64,000 bases of DNA from Paguma larvata (GCA_030068075.1 CM057827.1:68834500-68898499); one strand, 5' to 3'. Shown: positions 34,690 through 45,610, counted from the stretch's first letter. Translations and numbers: made by a program. Notes: a model not told the origin generated them from the letters alone.

Positions 34690-35160
34690 GAAATAGCCAA
34701 GCACGAGTTAGAGGAACAGGCCTGACTCCCACACCTGCAATTTCAACCAAATGACATAAAATGCCAAGCCATTATTCTTCCAATTTAGCTTTCTCAGCTT
34801 TCATGTTCCAAACCAAATTCATTCTAAAAGTAATCAAATCAGATAAGGGCTTGGGCTGGGGTGGGAGTGAGGGTGGGGGGCGGGGGCGGAATGCTAATGA
34901 CGCAGCCAGAGGAAACGGTTGGAAGATTCTGGTGTCTTAACATTCAGGTTATTTTATGGAGCATATTTTAAAATGATTTTTTTCCAGGTTAGTTTAATTG
35001 GAGTATCAGAAATCCTTTCATCTGTTTTGACAATGCAAATGATGATGTGCAGCCTGCTCCGTGTTTATACTGTTAGATATAGGAATATCCATACAGATGC
35101 TCCAGCTACTGAGAATTTAAAAGGACAGGAGCAGCTAGAGGCCGATTAGCCATGGAGAAC
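34690..35160. promoter_or_regulatory. Possible conserved noncoding element with G-rich core
   Basis: Flanking AT-rich sequence (CAATTTAGCTTTCTCAGC, AAAGTAATCAAATCAGATAAG) surrounds a strongly G-rich tract. GCTAATGACGCAGC, with a CRE-like TGACGCA, follows. Repeat signatures are absent. Confidence 0.3.
34858..34888 (+). other. G-quadruplex candidate
   Basis: The plus strand has GGGG-T-GGG-AGTGA-GGG-T-GGGGGG-C-GGGGG within 31 bases, giving at least four G-runs with loops of 1-5. This satisfies the usual G3+N1-7 pattern and stands out in AT-rich surroundings. Confidence 0.75.
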
Positions 35161-35639
35161 ATTAGCTTCGAGACTTCTCATACAGAGCCAGACATTACGT
35201 CAAGCATGACAAGCCACTCTAGCATAAAAGTATTAGCGGCCTCCAAGTCTCGGGCCTAGCCTTACTTTATCTCATTAAAATACAAAATCACGTTGACCTA
35301 ATTTTTTGACACGTTCCGAAGAGAGCAAAGAGCTCCTCTCTTGCCACACCTACCCCTTCTCCCTCTCCCTCCTGCCGTAACTCTTGGGAGAGGTGGCCAG
35401 TTTCAAGTCCTCAAAGTGTGCCAGTCCCTTTGGTTTCAATCGAGGTAGAAGCTCCGGCTTTACGTGCGTTCTCCCCGCGTCTCCAAACAGGTACGCTGAG
35501 ACTCTTCGCTGGCACGAGAACTTCTTTCAATAGCGGTAACTCTTCCTGTCCTTGGCGGGGAAGAAAGCTACTCAGCATTCAGGGGAGAAGCCGGAACCGC
35601 CTGGATCGGTCTCATTATGTAGGCCACATGCAATAAGCC

Positions 35640-36560
35640 CCGGTACCTAACAGCTGCTGGTGGTAGGATTAAGGGGAAAATATTTAATTTGATGCAGGAG
35701 CACGTGCGCGTGATTTCAGCCGTAGCTCTTACCTGCTCCCCGGGGTGTGTGTGAGATATATGACATAACGCAGAAATCATTTAATTGTGTCAACACGATG
35801 TTGGGATGTTTGTTTAAAGTAAAAATTAGTTTTTTGCCGCATAAATTGATTAGTTGACGGGCTATTCGACTGTCACAGAGGCTAGTGGGTACAAAGAAAA
35901 AAATTGGCTTGGTTAATCTGAGCAAAGGGGAACAAGTCCTTTGAGATCTGGGGAAATACAAGCAATGTAAATTCGGATTAGTCTTTGTGTTCTGTAAATC
36001 AATAAAACAACAGGGAAGTGTGAGGAATAGGCTAGATCATCTATCAAACTGGTTTTTATTGTGTTTCTATTTCTATCCCTAGTAAACATGTGCCTTCGGT
36101 TTCCCGTGAATAAAAGCATTTGACAAAGGAATAAAAATGGACCGGAGTTCACCACAGACGCGGTGCCAATGACAAAAGGGGTGGGGGGTGTGGAGAAACG
36201 AGGAGAATCAAAAAGGCTGCTTCCTGCAATCTCAAAGCTAGATCATTTTAAAATTCTCAGGTGACAGGTGGTGAAAGCGAAGATAGATTTTATATATCTA
36301 CTGCAATGAAGACTGTACCCTATGCAGAATACTAATCAGGATTTTTTTCTAAGGCAACTGCATTGTCTTAACAGGCTTTAAAAGAAATAGAGGCGCACGC
36401 ATGCACACACACAAAAGAAATCAGTTACGAAGGCTTCTATTGCATCCGAGACTTCTCCCCACCAATCACTTTTAATCACAGAAGAGATCACAAACGCGCT
36501 AAAATAAGAAAACGCTAATTTTGTGGCCCAGGGAAGGGTCCAGCTCTCTGAAAACTGTCC
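35640..36560. promoter_or_regulatory. Possible conserved noncoding element
   Basis: Repeat-free sequence with CATAAATTGATTAGTTGACG, GTAAATTCGGATTAG and ATAAAGGAATAAAAATGG-like words suggesting homeodomain or MEF2-type sites. This is a texture-based call. Confidence 0.25.
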
Positions 36561-39417
36561 TCGTGTTCTTTAAGCCCTCTTTACAGGCAAGTATTGCACC
36601 CGATTGCTTTAATTGAGGGAACTCTTTTATTTGTGTTGACGGTCTGCACCGTCCTTGTGTTTTACCTCTGGGCGCCTGCAGAAGCTTGCTCTAAGACCTC
36701 CGCCCCACGCCACACAGTGCCCTGGGATACCGCAGAGAATGAGGAGGGGACAGAAAACGCAGGTTTCAGAACTGAGGAGCGGCACGTTATATTGCGGTAG
36801 TCGAGGCGAGCGAGGCAGAGCGGTACAAATCTTTCCTTCCAAGTGTTTGAAAGATGGGGGCGTCTTTGTGGCATTATCTTCCCAGGTGCCCCAGATGGCA
36901 CGGTGTACTTCTAATGGAAAACCATTCATCTGGCCCTGGGACTGTATGTGTCGTACATCACGATGGTTCACGGAGGAAACGAGCTCAGACAGCTTAGGCA
37001 GAAGGCGCAGAGCATGTGGTTGTGAAGGCATAATGGAAGAGAAGCACGAAAGGGCAGGCGAAGGAGTCAGAGGCTGGGGAAAGGGAGAAGGCTGTTATTT
37101 CTGCCTTATTCCCCAGGATCCGCTCCTGCTTGGGTTGGCCGGGAGAAAAAAACCAATTCAATTTGAAGGTGGTTCGGGGTAAATGAACCAGGGAATTGAG
37201 CTGCTGGAATCTAATTAGGGACCCCCCAAATTACTACTACCTGCCCAGCAGAAAAGTCAAATGGCTACACCAGCCAAAAGAGTTCAGGGAAGTTGGCAGA
37301 ATAAACAGTCCAGAAGGAGAAGGTTTGTAGCCCTTCCAGATTCTATCTCTAAAACTCTTAGAAGTGATTTAAAAAAAAAAAAAATGCTAATGCCATTGGC
37401 ATAGAAGACTGCAATGCAGAACCTATGGTCACAGAAAGGGCAGATGTAGGATCCCGAAACGTGAAAGGCCAGTGCAGTCTCCGATCCCTCTGGGGAAAGG
37501 CAAGAGAGTGTCCCCGGAAGGGAAGCTTCATGAGAACCAGGACCTATCCTCTACCTTAAGTATGTTTAAGGTGATGGGAGAACACATTACCAGCCCCAGA
37601 GAGAGGGATGATAAACGTCACTGGGTCCTGTCAAGAGAGAAAGAGAGGTGGGGACCATGCCCTAAGGTCGGCCCTGGGAGCTCACCCCTTGTTTCCTGGC
37701 ATCGCATGGTTCACCGCCTCTGGGTGTCTGCTTAGTCAAAGGCGATCCTCTCTGGCGCCTTGCATATTTCTCCTGGAGAAAAATGTCACAGGATATCTGA
37801 ACGCGGGCTACAGAAAGGAGAACCGGGGTTGGCGTCAAGACCTCTGATGTGGTCCTGACACTCTCACTTGTCTATGTAACTTAGGGCAAATGATTTTGAG
37901 GGTCACGTAGGCTCATTGGTAGAATAAAAAGACAGAGGCGAACACAATACGATAGCGTCTGGATCCGAGGATCCTCCCCCTAAAAAGGGCACATACTTGT
38001 AGTGTTTGTCAATTAACTATAAACCCACGCTGGTGCAAAAGACATGAAATTAACCCCCATCACAATGAAAGAGCCAGCAGCTGCTGAAGCCTTTGAAATT
38101 GATATCCATCCTTACTCTTACTTCAAAGCTTTATTCACATGCAACAGATCAAAATCTACATAAAAGGCAAATTGTACTTTTATTTACTGCCGGACTATCG
38201 CCACCACAACTGCTGATTTCTCCCCAAAGCCTTATAATAACTACAGTTGCCTAGATTTCATGCAGACCCCTGAGGGCGGAAGGCAGCGCATAAATCTAAA
38301 GGAAATAAGCAAAATGGAATATGTTGCCCTTTTCTGCTTTAGCCAGGAAAGTAAAATTTATGTTTCAAGATGTCAATTAAGTGAGCAGCTAGTTTCCCCC
38401 CACTGGAAAAAGAAGGCTGGCACACTAAACACCGTACAGAAACACAACAATAATAGAACACATTCGCAGAACACATGAATAGCTAACCATGGCATACTTG
38501 AACAGAAAACACACACATACACAGGCAACTACCTATCCCTTACGAGGGGACCGCCATATTATGTAGGTTCCCTGTCGCCTAACACATGAACAGATCGTCT
38601 TTCACCACCATCAGTGGGGGTGAGCTCAGGCAGTGCGAGTTAATCACCAGAATAACCCGCGCATACTTCAGCAGAAATCCTCTCTTCAGGTATGATTCAT
38701 CTCCCACACAAACAAAAATGTTTGAAGCGTGCCCATTCTTTGGATGAATACTTGAGTGTGTCATGGAAAATATTATGTGCGAACACTTCGGGAGGTGACA
38801 GTGTGACTTCGCATTTATAAAGGAGTTTATTTTTCCCTTAATTTAAAGTAGCCACTGGGTCGGGGGAGAGGGTGGAGGAATCACTCATGGTTCAGTTAAA
38901 CCTGCAGGATCTGGAAGGTGGTAACTGACACATACCACTCTTCCCCATCCTATTGACTAATAAGTTAGTCTCTCGCTCCATGCAATTCTTGCAGTTAATA
39001 AAGTAGTTCGTTTAGGCATCACCAGGACAATATAAGTGACAAGACTAAATTTAGAGAGTAGGGCATTAGCAAGTGCAAGACTCGGAGCAAAGCCCACAGC
39101 ATGCCCACCCCCACCCAGGCTGAGAACAGACAGATCGGAGCTGCCCCTTTAGTGTTCCTGCTGATTTGTTTGTTTACTTTGTGATCAGTGCAGATGGATT
39201 TCTCTTTTGGTCAAAAACCTCCCTTGCGCTCCTCGCAGCAACAGGCTAGCAGATCTCCAGGACCAGGCAAAGTTTCTAGCTGTGCAGCCAATAAACCTTC
39301 CACTTCCATCCCGACCCATGCCCTAAGCTCCTTTACAAAAAACAGGAAATTGCAAATAAATCTAAAACGGTGCCTACACAAATCCCAAAATACAGTTGTC
39401 CAACTATGAAGTCACAC

Positions 39418-39690
39418 GGTGCTGCCATTACTTACATGTTATGGACACATAACTGATTGCATCATCTATGCCGAGATTGTTGGTGAGAAAGGGGTTGCTC
39501 GCTTAAGAAGTGGTCATTCAATCCAATTAGCTTCATCATTTGACCTTAACCAGCATGATTCAGTTATTTGAATCATGAAGCAGCCAGATTGGATTGAGCA
39601 TTTGCAAATTGATCTTTTTCACTGTGATTAACTTTAATGATGACAGAAATAACAAAGGTGATGTAAAAACGGATAAACTGGTGACTTTCT
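39418..39690. promoter_or_regulatory. Possible enhancer with nested palindromes
   Basis: CATGATTCA and TGAATCATG form a perfect 9-bp inverted pair around GTTATT at 39,554-39,577. TCAATCCAAT (39,518-39,527) and ATTGGATTGA (39,588-39,597) form a second perfect 10-bp pair outside it, with further matches between (GCTTCAT against ATGAAGC). AGCATTTGCAAATTGATC and TGATTAACTTTAATGATGAC add octamer-like and homeodomain-like words. No repeat family explains the segment. Confidence 0.4.
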
Positions 39691-41039
39691 GAAGAATTTG
39701 TGTTTTTCAGGATGACCAAAGATTACCCTGGGTAATAAATCCAATTGACGTATTTACTGAGAATTTCGAAGTTCAAGACGCTGTTTTAGACACAACAGAA
39801 GCACACAATGACTCAGACCTAGTGCCTGGCCTCAGGGTTTTTTGTTTTTGTTTTTGATTTTTTTTTTTATCTTAAGCAGAAAACAAGTATTCATACTGCG
39901 AAGAGAAAAAAAAATGTACTAAGAAAAGTCACAATAATAAGTAATGAGAGCAATTAATTTCGAGAAGAAGAAAGTCAGGAAAGCCTTGCACTGAGCCTTG
40001 GAGGGTAAGCAAAACAATTAGGGGAAGCAAAAAGAAATGCCTTCAGGGCCAGCCAGGTAACATCAATACGAAAGCGCAAGAGTGCTGGAGCCTACGGCAA
40101 ACCGTACCATCAATGCCCCACTGAACGGATTTCAAAGTCAATTTTAAAACTTTCTTGGCAAGCCAAAATATAGCTGTGGGTCTGATCCAGCCTTCCTTAG
40201 TCACATGCACTTTATTTAGTTAGAGACAGAATGATCCACAAAGCATTCCATGATAAAGAAGCAGAGGAAGACAAGTGCCAGGGACTTGTCTGTCCCCTGA
40301 CCGCCTTTCTTCTCCTCCTGGCCCACTATTCATGTCGATGCTGTAACCTGTGGGATTTAAAGCAAAGGTGTTTAGAAGAAGTGAGCCTCCCACTCTGGGA
40401 TCCATCGTTCAAGTTTCTTTCCAGTTGGTTCTGGCCTCGCTCCCCTAGACATGATAGCAGAGCTTTACACGGATACCTCGAGGTATCCCAGGCTTAGAAC
40501 AGAATTTCTAATGCGTTCTTAATACTTAGGTTTGTAATCAGCCATTCATCCAGTCCAGACCACCCAGTTATACAGACCCCTCAGAATTAGTGTTTTCTGC
40601 CTTCCACTTTCCCCTCCTTCACCCAGAGCCTGAGGGTCTGTGCAAGCACCAGCCTAACGAAGTGAATGCTGCCACCTGCCGGTAGATTCCCCGGATGCAG
40701 GCTGACTGTGAATCTCTTCCATCTCTGTACTAACTCTGCTATGCTTCACCAGACATCAGGAGACCCATGGGCTCTGACTTCTGGCTGCCACTTGCCAGAA
40801 TTACCGCGGTCATTTCTTGGCATTTACTTGGGAGACATAACCCTGTCCATCAGACTCAACCGCTTCAGCGTCTACAGGCAGGTTATTCCAACAGACCAGA
40901 CCAACCCTGATGGAAACTTCTGGTTCAAAGACTCAGTCATTTCCTCTTCAGACCCATCTTTCTCTAGTTCACAGAGCCATGTTGAGGTGTGCTTTGAGAA
41001 GTGATGAAATCCGATCTACCCAAAACAGCCAGTAGGGAA

Positions 41040-41760
41040 GTCATTCAATAAATATGCATGGTACCCTGTCACGTGCCAGGCCCTCTTCTGGGCTTTGGGA
41101 ATACAACAATGAACAAAACGGACTTAACACTCTGCCCTTAAGGAGCTGACATTTTTATGGGAGAGACAGACAACACATAAGATTAATAAGTAAAGCACAT
41201 CGTGTAACAGACAGTGGTAAGTGCTATGGGGAAACAATAAACAGAAGAAGATGAAAACTGCCATGGGAAAGGGGTGTTGAAATTTTAAACAGGGCAGCCA
41301 GGGAAGTTTCTAGGAGATGGTGAAGTTTGGAGTAAAGGCCCTAGGGACATGAGGAAGTTACCAGGGGGCTTTCTTGGGAAACTCAATGCAGGCAATGAAA
41401 CAGCAAGTGAGAAGGCCCCAAACTCGGACCGTCTCCAGTACTATCTCATGACTTCTTTGGATGTCAGGGTGTTGGAGCAGAGGGAGCTAACAGGTCACGG
41501 AGGAGTAGGAGCTTGTAGGTCATAAGAAGCACAGAGGCTTCACCCTGACGTGAGAAGCCTTTGGAAGATCTCAAGTAAAGGAGTAGCAGGCTGTAATTAA
41601 TGTCTTCACACAACAGGAGGCCAGTTAGGAGGTAACTGTGATGCAGGATCAAGATGAGGGTTGCTGAGACCAGGTGAGCATGAGATTCATGTAATTACAG
41701 TAAAGGATGTCTGAAGAAAGGTCACGGAAAGATCCAGATGAAGGAGGCCTTGAATGATAG
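41040..41760 (+). repeat. Ancient mammalian interspersed repeat
   Basis: ATTCAATAAATATGCATGG, ACGTGCCAGGCCCTCTTCTGG and AATACAACAATGAACAAAAC open the element. CTTAAGGAGCTGACATTTTTATGG and GGAGAGACAGACAACACA follow. Further on are AGGAGGCCAGTTAGGAGG and a TTACAGTAAAGGATG end region. I recognise the family style (a common ancient LINE- or LTR-like repeat) but leave the name open. Confidence 0.65.
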
Positions 41761-41784
41761 GCTACCAAGTTTAGACTTTCTTTT

Positions 41785-42005
41785 CTTTTTTTTTTTAAGT
41801 TTATTTACTTATTTATTTTGAGAAAGAGAGAAAAAAAGCATGAGTCGGGGAGGGGCAGAGAGAAAGGAAGAGAGAGAATCCCAAGTAGGCACTGTGCTGT
41901 CAGTGCAGATTTGGACTGGGAGCTTGATCTCATGAACTGTGAGATCATGAGCTAAGCCAGAACCAGGAGCTGGATGCTCAGCCAACTGAGCCACCCAGGT
42001 GCCCC
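41785..42005 (-). mobile_element. CanSINE, antisense, with target-site duplication
   Basis: The T-rich end and TTTATTTACTTATTTATTTTGAG lead into the reversed body. It ends GAGCCACCCAGGTGCCCC. The duplication TAGACTTTCTTTT / TAGACTTTATTTT flanks it (41,772 and 42,006). Confidence 0.94.
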
Positions 42006-42360
42006 TAGACTTTATTTTCTGAAGAATGGAAAAAGAACTCTAAAGTTTAAATATTTTTAGACAAATAATGTTGAAGAAATGTTGAAGGTAATTTGAAAAG
42101 AAGAAAAGGAAAATAAAGAAGTTAACAGTCTCTTATATTGAATGAGGCAAAAGATAATTCAAAACTCAACCAGGAGAGAGACAATGTAAGAAAAAGACTT
42201 TAAAGGTGTTAGACAGTGAGATCTTTGAAGATACATGGGTTTTAATAAGTTTCCTCTTCTCGATGTCCACCATAGTACCTGGAACACTGAGACATTCAAG
42301 AAATGCATTCATTCATTCATTCAACAAATATTTTTAATAGCTTTAAAAAGCAAAATAGAT
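42006..42360. other. Short unique interval with (CATT)n
   Basis: A short run of ATTC units lies at about 42,307-42,326, followed by AACAAATATTTTTAATAGC. Nothing else is recognised. Confidence 0.5.
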
Positions 42361-42721
42361 TGGTCTGTTACTTTCCTAGGGCAAACTTAGTGGCTTAAAA
42401 CAACAGAAAGTTATTCTCTCACAGTTATGGAGACCACATGTCTGAAATCAAGGTGTCAACAGAGCAATCCTCTCTCCGAAGACTCTAGGGGAGAATCTTT
42501 TCTTGCTTTTCCAGCTTCTGGTGCCTCATGCCACTCTTTGGTTTGTGGCTGTATGACTCCGGTCTCTGCCTGCCTTCACACAGCCTTCTTCCTTCTGTAT
42601 CTTACTGTCTTCTTTTCTGCCCTCTTACAAGGATATTCATCATTAGGTGTATGGCCCATTGTAATCCAAGATGGCTACAGCAATCCAGGGTGGTTTCAGA
42701 AACTTACATAATTATTTCTAC

Positions 42722-42915
42722 AGGGTCACCTGAGTGACTTAGCAGGTTAAGAATCTGACTTCAGCTCAGGTCATGATCTCACAATTCGTGAGTTTGAGCC
42801 CCCTGTCAGGCTCTGTGCTGTCAGCTTCGAGTTCTGTGTCTCCCTGTCTCTCTCCCCACCCCAACTCACACTCTCTCTCTCTCTCTCAAAAATAAATAAA
42901 CATAAAAAATATATA
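42722..42915 (+). mobile_element. CanSINE, first of a tandem pair in the LTR
   Basis: A diverged head AGGGTCACCTGAGTGACTTAG, body GAGTTTGAGCCCCCTG and AAAATAAATAAACATA tail are visible. The left host copy ATTATTTCTA (42,711-42,720) has its partner beyond the next SINE, so the pair shares one duplication. Confidence 0.92.
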
Positions 42916-42916
42916 T

Positions 42917-43132
42917 CGGGGCACCTAGGTGGCTCAGTCAGTTAAGCATTTGACTCTTGATTTTGGCTCAGGACATGATTCCACAGTTCGTGTGTTTGAG
43001 CCCTGCATCAGGCTCTGATGCTGACAGCATGGATCCTGCTTGGGATTCTCTGTCTCCCTCTCTCTCTGCCTTTGTTTCACTCAAGCGTTCTCTCTCTCCA
43101 TCTTTCAAAAATAAATAAATAAACTTAAAAAT
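42917..43132 (+). mobile_element. CanSINE, second of the tandem pair
   Basis: GGGGCACCTAGGTGGCTCAG begins right after the first SINE's tail. The body has GTGTTTGAGCCCTGCATC, and the AATAAATAAATAAAC tail closes it. ATTATATCTA at 43,133-43,142 is the right partner of the ATTATTTCTA site. Confidence 0.92.
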
Positions 43133-43200
43133 ATTATATCTACGAAGACCCTATTTTCAAATATGGTTACATTCCCAGGAATCAGGGGTTAAGAATGGGG

Positions 43201-44078
43201 TGCCTAGGAAAAATGAACCTCGACCACTTTCTTACACCATACCAAAGCTTACACCAAAAATAAACTCAAAATGGATAAAAGACCTAAACGTTAAGACAGG
43301 AAACCATCAAAATCCTAGAGGAGAAAGCAGGCAAAAACCTCTTTGACCTTGGCCACAGCAACTTCTTACTCAACATGTCTCCAGAGGCAAGGGAAACAAA
43401 AGCAAAAACGAACTGTTGGGACCTCATCAAAATAAAAACTTCTGCACAGCGAAGGAAACAATCAGCAAAGCTAAAAAGCAACTGATGGAATGGGAGAAGA
43501 TCTTTGCAAATGACATATCAGGTAAAGGATTAGTATCCAAAACTATAGAGAACATATCAAACTTGACACCCAAAAAACAAATAATCCAGTGAAGAAATGG
43601 ACAAAAGACATGAATAGACACTTCTCCAAAGAAGACATCCAGATGGCCAATCGACACATGAAAAAATGCTCAATGTCACTCATCATCAGGGAAATACAAA
43701 TCAAAACCACAATGAGATACCACCTCATACTTGTCAGAATGGCTAACATTAACAACTCAGGCAACAACAGATGTTGGCGAGGATGCAGAGAAAGAGGATC
43801 TCTTTTGCGCTGCTGGGGGGAATGCAAACAGGTGCAGCCACTCTGGAAAACAGTATGGAGGTTCCTCAAAAAGTTAAAAATAGAACTAGCCTACCACCCA
43901 GCAATTGCACTACTAGGTATTTATCCAAGGGATACAGGTGTGCTGTCTTGAAGGGGCATATGCACCCCAACGTTCATAGCAGCACCATCAACAGTAGCCA
44001 AAGTATGGAAGGAGCCCAAATGTCCATCATGGATGAATGGATAAAGGAGATGTGTATGTGTATGTACATATATATATG

Positions 44079-44119
<41 letters not shown>

Positions 44120-44525
44120 GAGTATTACTCGGCAACCAAAAAGAATGAAATCTTGCCATTCGCAACTATGTGGAAGGAACTAGAGGGTACTATGATAAGT
44201 GAAATTAGTTAGAGAAAGATAAATGTCATATGACTCCTCTCATATGAGGACTTTAAGACATAGAACATATACACATAAGGGAAGGGAAGCAAAAATAATA
44301 TAAAAATGAGGGGGGCACAAAACATAAGACACTCTTAAATATGGAGAACAAACAGAGGGTTCCTGGAGGTGTTATGGGAGGGAGGATGGGCTAAATGGCT
44401 AAATGGGTAATGGGCATTAAGGAATCTACTCCTAAAATAATCGTTACACTATATGCTAAATAACTTAGATATAAGTTAAAAAAAATAAATTAAAAAACAA
44501 AAAAATCAACCACAGCTTTGGAAGC
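43201..44525 (+). mobile_element. 5'-truncated carnivoran L1 (end of ORF2 and 3' end)
   Basis: The plus-strand text encodes the C-terminal end of L1 ORF2. Visible blocks include [19 protein letters not shown], then [12 protein letters not shown] and [11 protein letters not shown] (tens of codons), ending near [11 protein letters not shown]. Frameshifts and stops break the frame. The element is truncated at its 5' side and ends in A-rich sequence at about 44,475-44,507. An internal (TG/TA/CA)n expansion lies at 44,050-44,117. Imperfect copies AAGAATGGGG (43,191) and AAGAATTGGG (44,765) flank it as target-site duplication. Reverse transcription activity is not possible from this copy. Confidence 0.88.
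44050..44117. repeat. (TG)n/(TA)n/(CA)n tract in L1
   Basis: GTGTATGTGTATGTAC passes into a short TA run and then a CA run of about twenty units. It interrupts the L1 at a point where related copies are typically non-repetitive. Confidence 0.88.
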
Positions 44526-44547
44526 TAAAAAAAAAAAAAAATAGGAT

Positions 44548-44760
44548 AGGGCACTTGGGTTGCTCAGTCAGTTAAGGATCTGACTCTTGATTTCAGCTCA
44601 GGTCATGATCTCACAGTTTGTGAGTTTGAGCCCTACATGGGGCTCTGTACTGATGATGCAGAGCCTGCTTGGGATTCTCTGTCTCTCCTCTGTACCCTTC
44701 CCTCACTCATGCTTTCTCTCTGTCTCCCAAAATAAATACACTTAAAAAAAAAAAAAGAAA
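44548..44760 (+). mobile_element. CanSINE inserted at the L1 3' end
   Basis: GGGCACTTGGGTTGCTCAG head, GAGTTTGAGCCCTACATG and AAAATAAATACACTTAAA tail identify it. It lies between the second A-run behind the L1 and the repeated AAGAATTGGGCA site. Confidence 0.9.
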
Positions 44761-44775
44761 AAAAAGAATTGGGCA

Positions 44776-44962
44776 GGGGCACCTGGCTGGTTCAGTTGGT
44801 TAAGCATCCAACTCTTGATTTTGGCTAACGTCATGATCTCACAGTTCATGAGATTGACCCTGCATCGGGCTCCCTCACTGACAATGCAGAGCCTGCTTTG
44901 GATTCTCTCTCTCTCCTCTCTCTCTCTCTCTCAAAATAAATAAACATTAAAAAAATCTTTAA
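44776..44962 (+). mobile_element. CanSINE with perfect 15-bp duplication
   Basis: GGGGCACCTGGCTGGTTCAG starts the element; CAAAATAAATAAACATT closes it. AAAAAGAATTGGGCA occurs on both sides (44,761-44,775 and 44,963-44,977) without mismatch. The B-box region is changed to GAGATTGACCCTGC. Confidence 0.94.
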
Positions 44963-45026
44963 AAAAAGAATTGGGCATATCTTTTGGGGCGACTATTCAG
45001 CCTACTACACTTTGATGGAATAAAGG

Positions 45027-45358
45027 TGTGACTCTAGAGTTGTACTGCCCAACTTAAACCCCACTTCTGCCACCTGATACCAATGTTTCTGTGGGTAAAT
45101 TATTTATCCCCTCTAGGCCTTAGTTTTCCCATTTGTGAAATGGGGTTAGTAATAAAATGTATTTCATCGTGATGCGTACTGGGTGATGTATGGAATTATT
45201 GAATCCCTATATTATACACTTGAAACTAATGTAACACTGTATGTTAACTGGAATTAAAACAAAATCTTAAAAACTATGTGTTTCATAGAGCTATGGTGAG
45301 GCTTACAGACACCAACCTGTATAAAGTGCTTGGTCCATAGTAAATAATCAATAAATGT
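45027..45358 (+). mobile_element. MIR SINE split by an L1 tail
   Basis: The MIR head GACTCTAGAGTTGTACTGCC and core TTTTCCCATTTGTGAAATGG are followed by an inserted L1 tail at about 45,168-45,272. The MIR then resumes with TCATAGAGCTATGGTGAGG and ends TAAAGTGCTTGGTCCATAG and AATCAATAAATG. The pieces join without loss. Confidence 0.85.
45168..45272 (+). mobile_element. L1 3'-end fragment inside MIR
   Basis: GTATGGAATTATTGAATCCC, ACTTGAAACTAATGTAACAC and GTTAACTGGAATTAAAAC are the 3' end of a carnivoran L1. ATGTATTTCAT before and ATGTGTTTCAT after form its duplication. The fragment is only about 105 bp, so it is severely 5'-truncated. Confidence 0.85.
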
Positions 45359-45359
45359 A

Positions 45360-45610
45360 TTATCATATATATATATATAATAGTATATATTAATACATAT
45401 TAATATAATTATTATATTATAATATACAATCATATTAATATATAATTATCATATTATACATTAATATATAATTATTGCATATTATAAAATACAAATATAT
45501 ATTAATATTGCTGTATTACTTATGTGAATGTATTATTATATATTAATATATTGATTAATTAATATTATATAGTATATATTATTACATTGCAGAATATTAA
45601 TATATGCAGC
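45360..45610. repeat. (TA)n-rich low-complexity tract
   Basis: The tract is almost entirely A and T, with runs of TATATA and many ATATTAATATA-type palindromes. It immediately follows the poly-A side of the MIR end. Confidence 0.85.

Larger units (their letters stand above)
34250..41035. other. Longest repeat-poor block of the window
   Basis: About 6.8 kb with no SINE, LINE or LTR recognised. Several parts look like conserved noncoding DNA and are listed separately. ORFs here, including a 175-codon plus-strand frame at 36,655-37,182, show no protein family and no convincing splice context. A-runs lie near 37,370 and T-runs near 39,860. Confidence 0.45.
42362..45013 (-). mobile_element. MLT1-type MaLR LTR in antisense, split by five insertions
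   Basis: The left part has ACTTAGTGGCTTAAAACAAC, CTCTAGGGGAGAATC and CTTTTCCAGCTTCTGG. This is the antisense 3' half of a mammalian MaLR (ERVL-related) LTR. The right parts are at 43,136-43,200 (CGAAGACCCTATTTTCAAA, GGTTACATTCCCAGG) and 44,963-45,013 (ATATCTTTTGGGGCGACTA, GCCTACTACA). The pieces join in the expected order once the SINE pair, the L1 and two further SINEs are set aside. It is a solitary LTR with no internal viral genes. Confidence 0.8.

Noticed and set aside
36655..37182. 175-codon plus-strand ORF
   Set aside because: Arg/Gly/Cys-rich with no family resemblance, and it overlaps long frames on the other strand. Judged a chance frame in a locally GC-richer stretch.
34690..37200. 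CpG island or promoter
   Set aside because: CpG density is only slightly raised in small patches and no TATA/initiator with a following exon could be identified.
43589..43951. L1 ORF2-derived frame that could be called a gene
   Set aside because: It is the C-terminal remnant of a 5'-truncated L1 with broken frames, so it is listed as a mobile element only.
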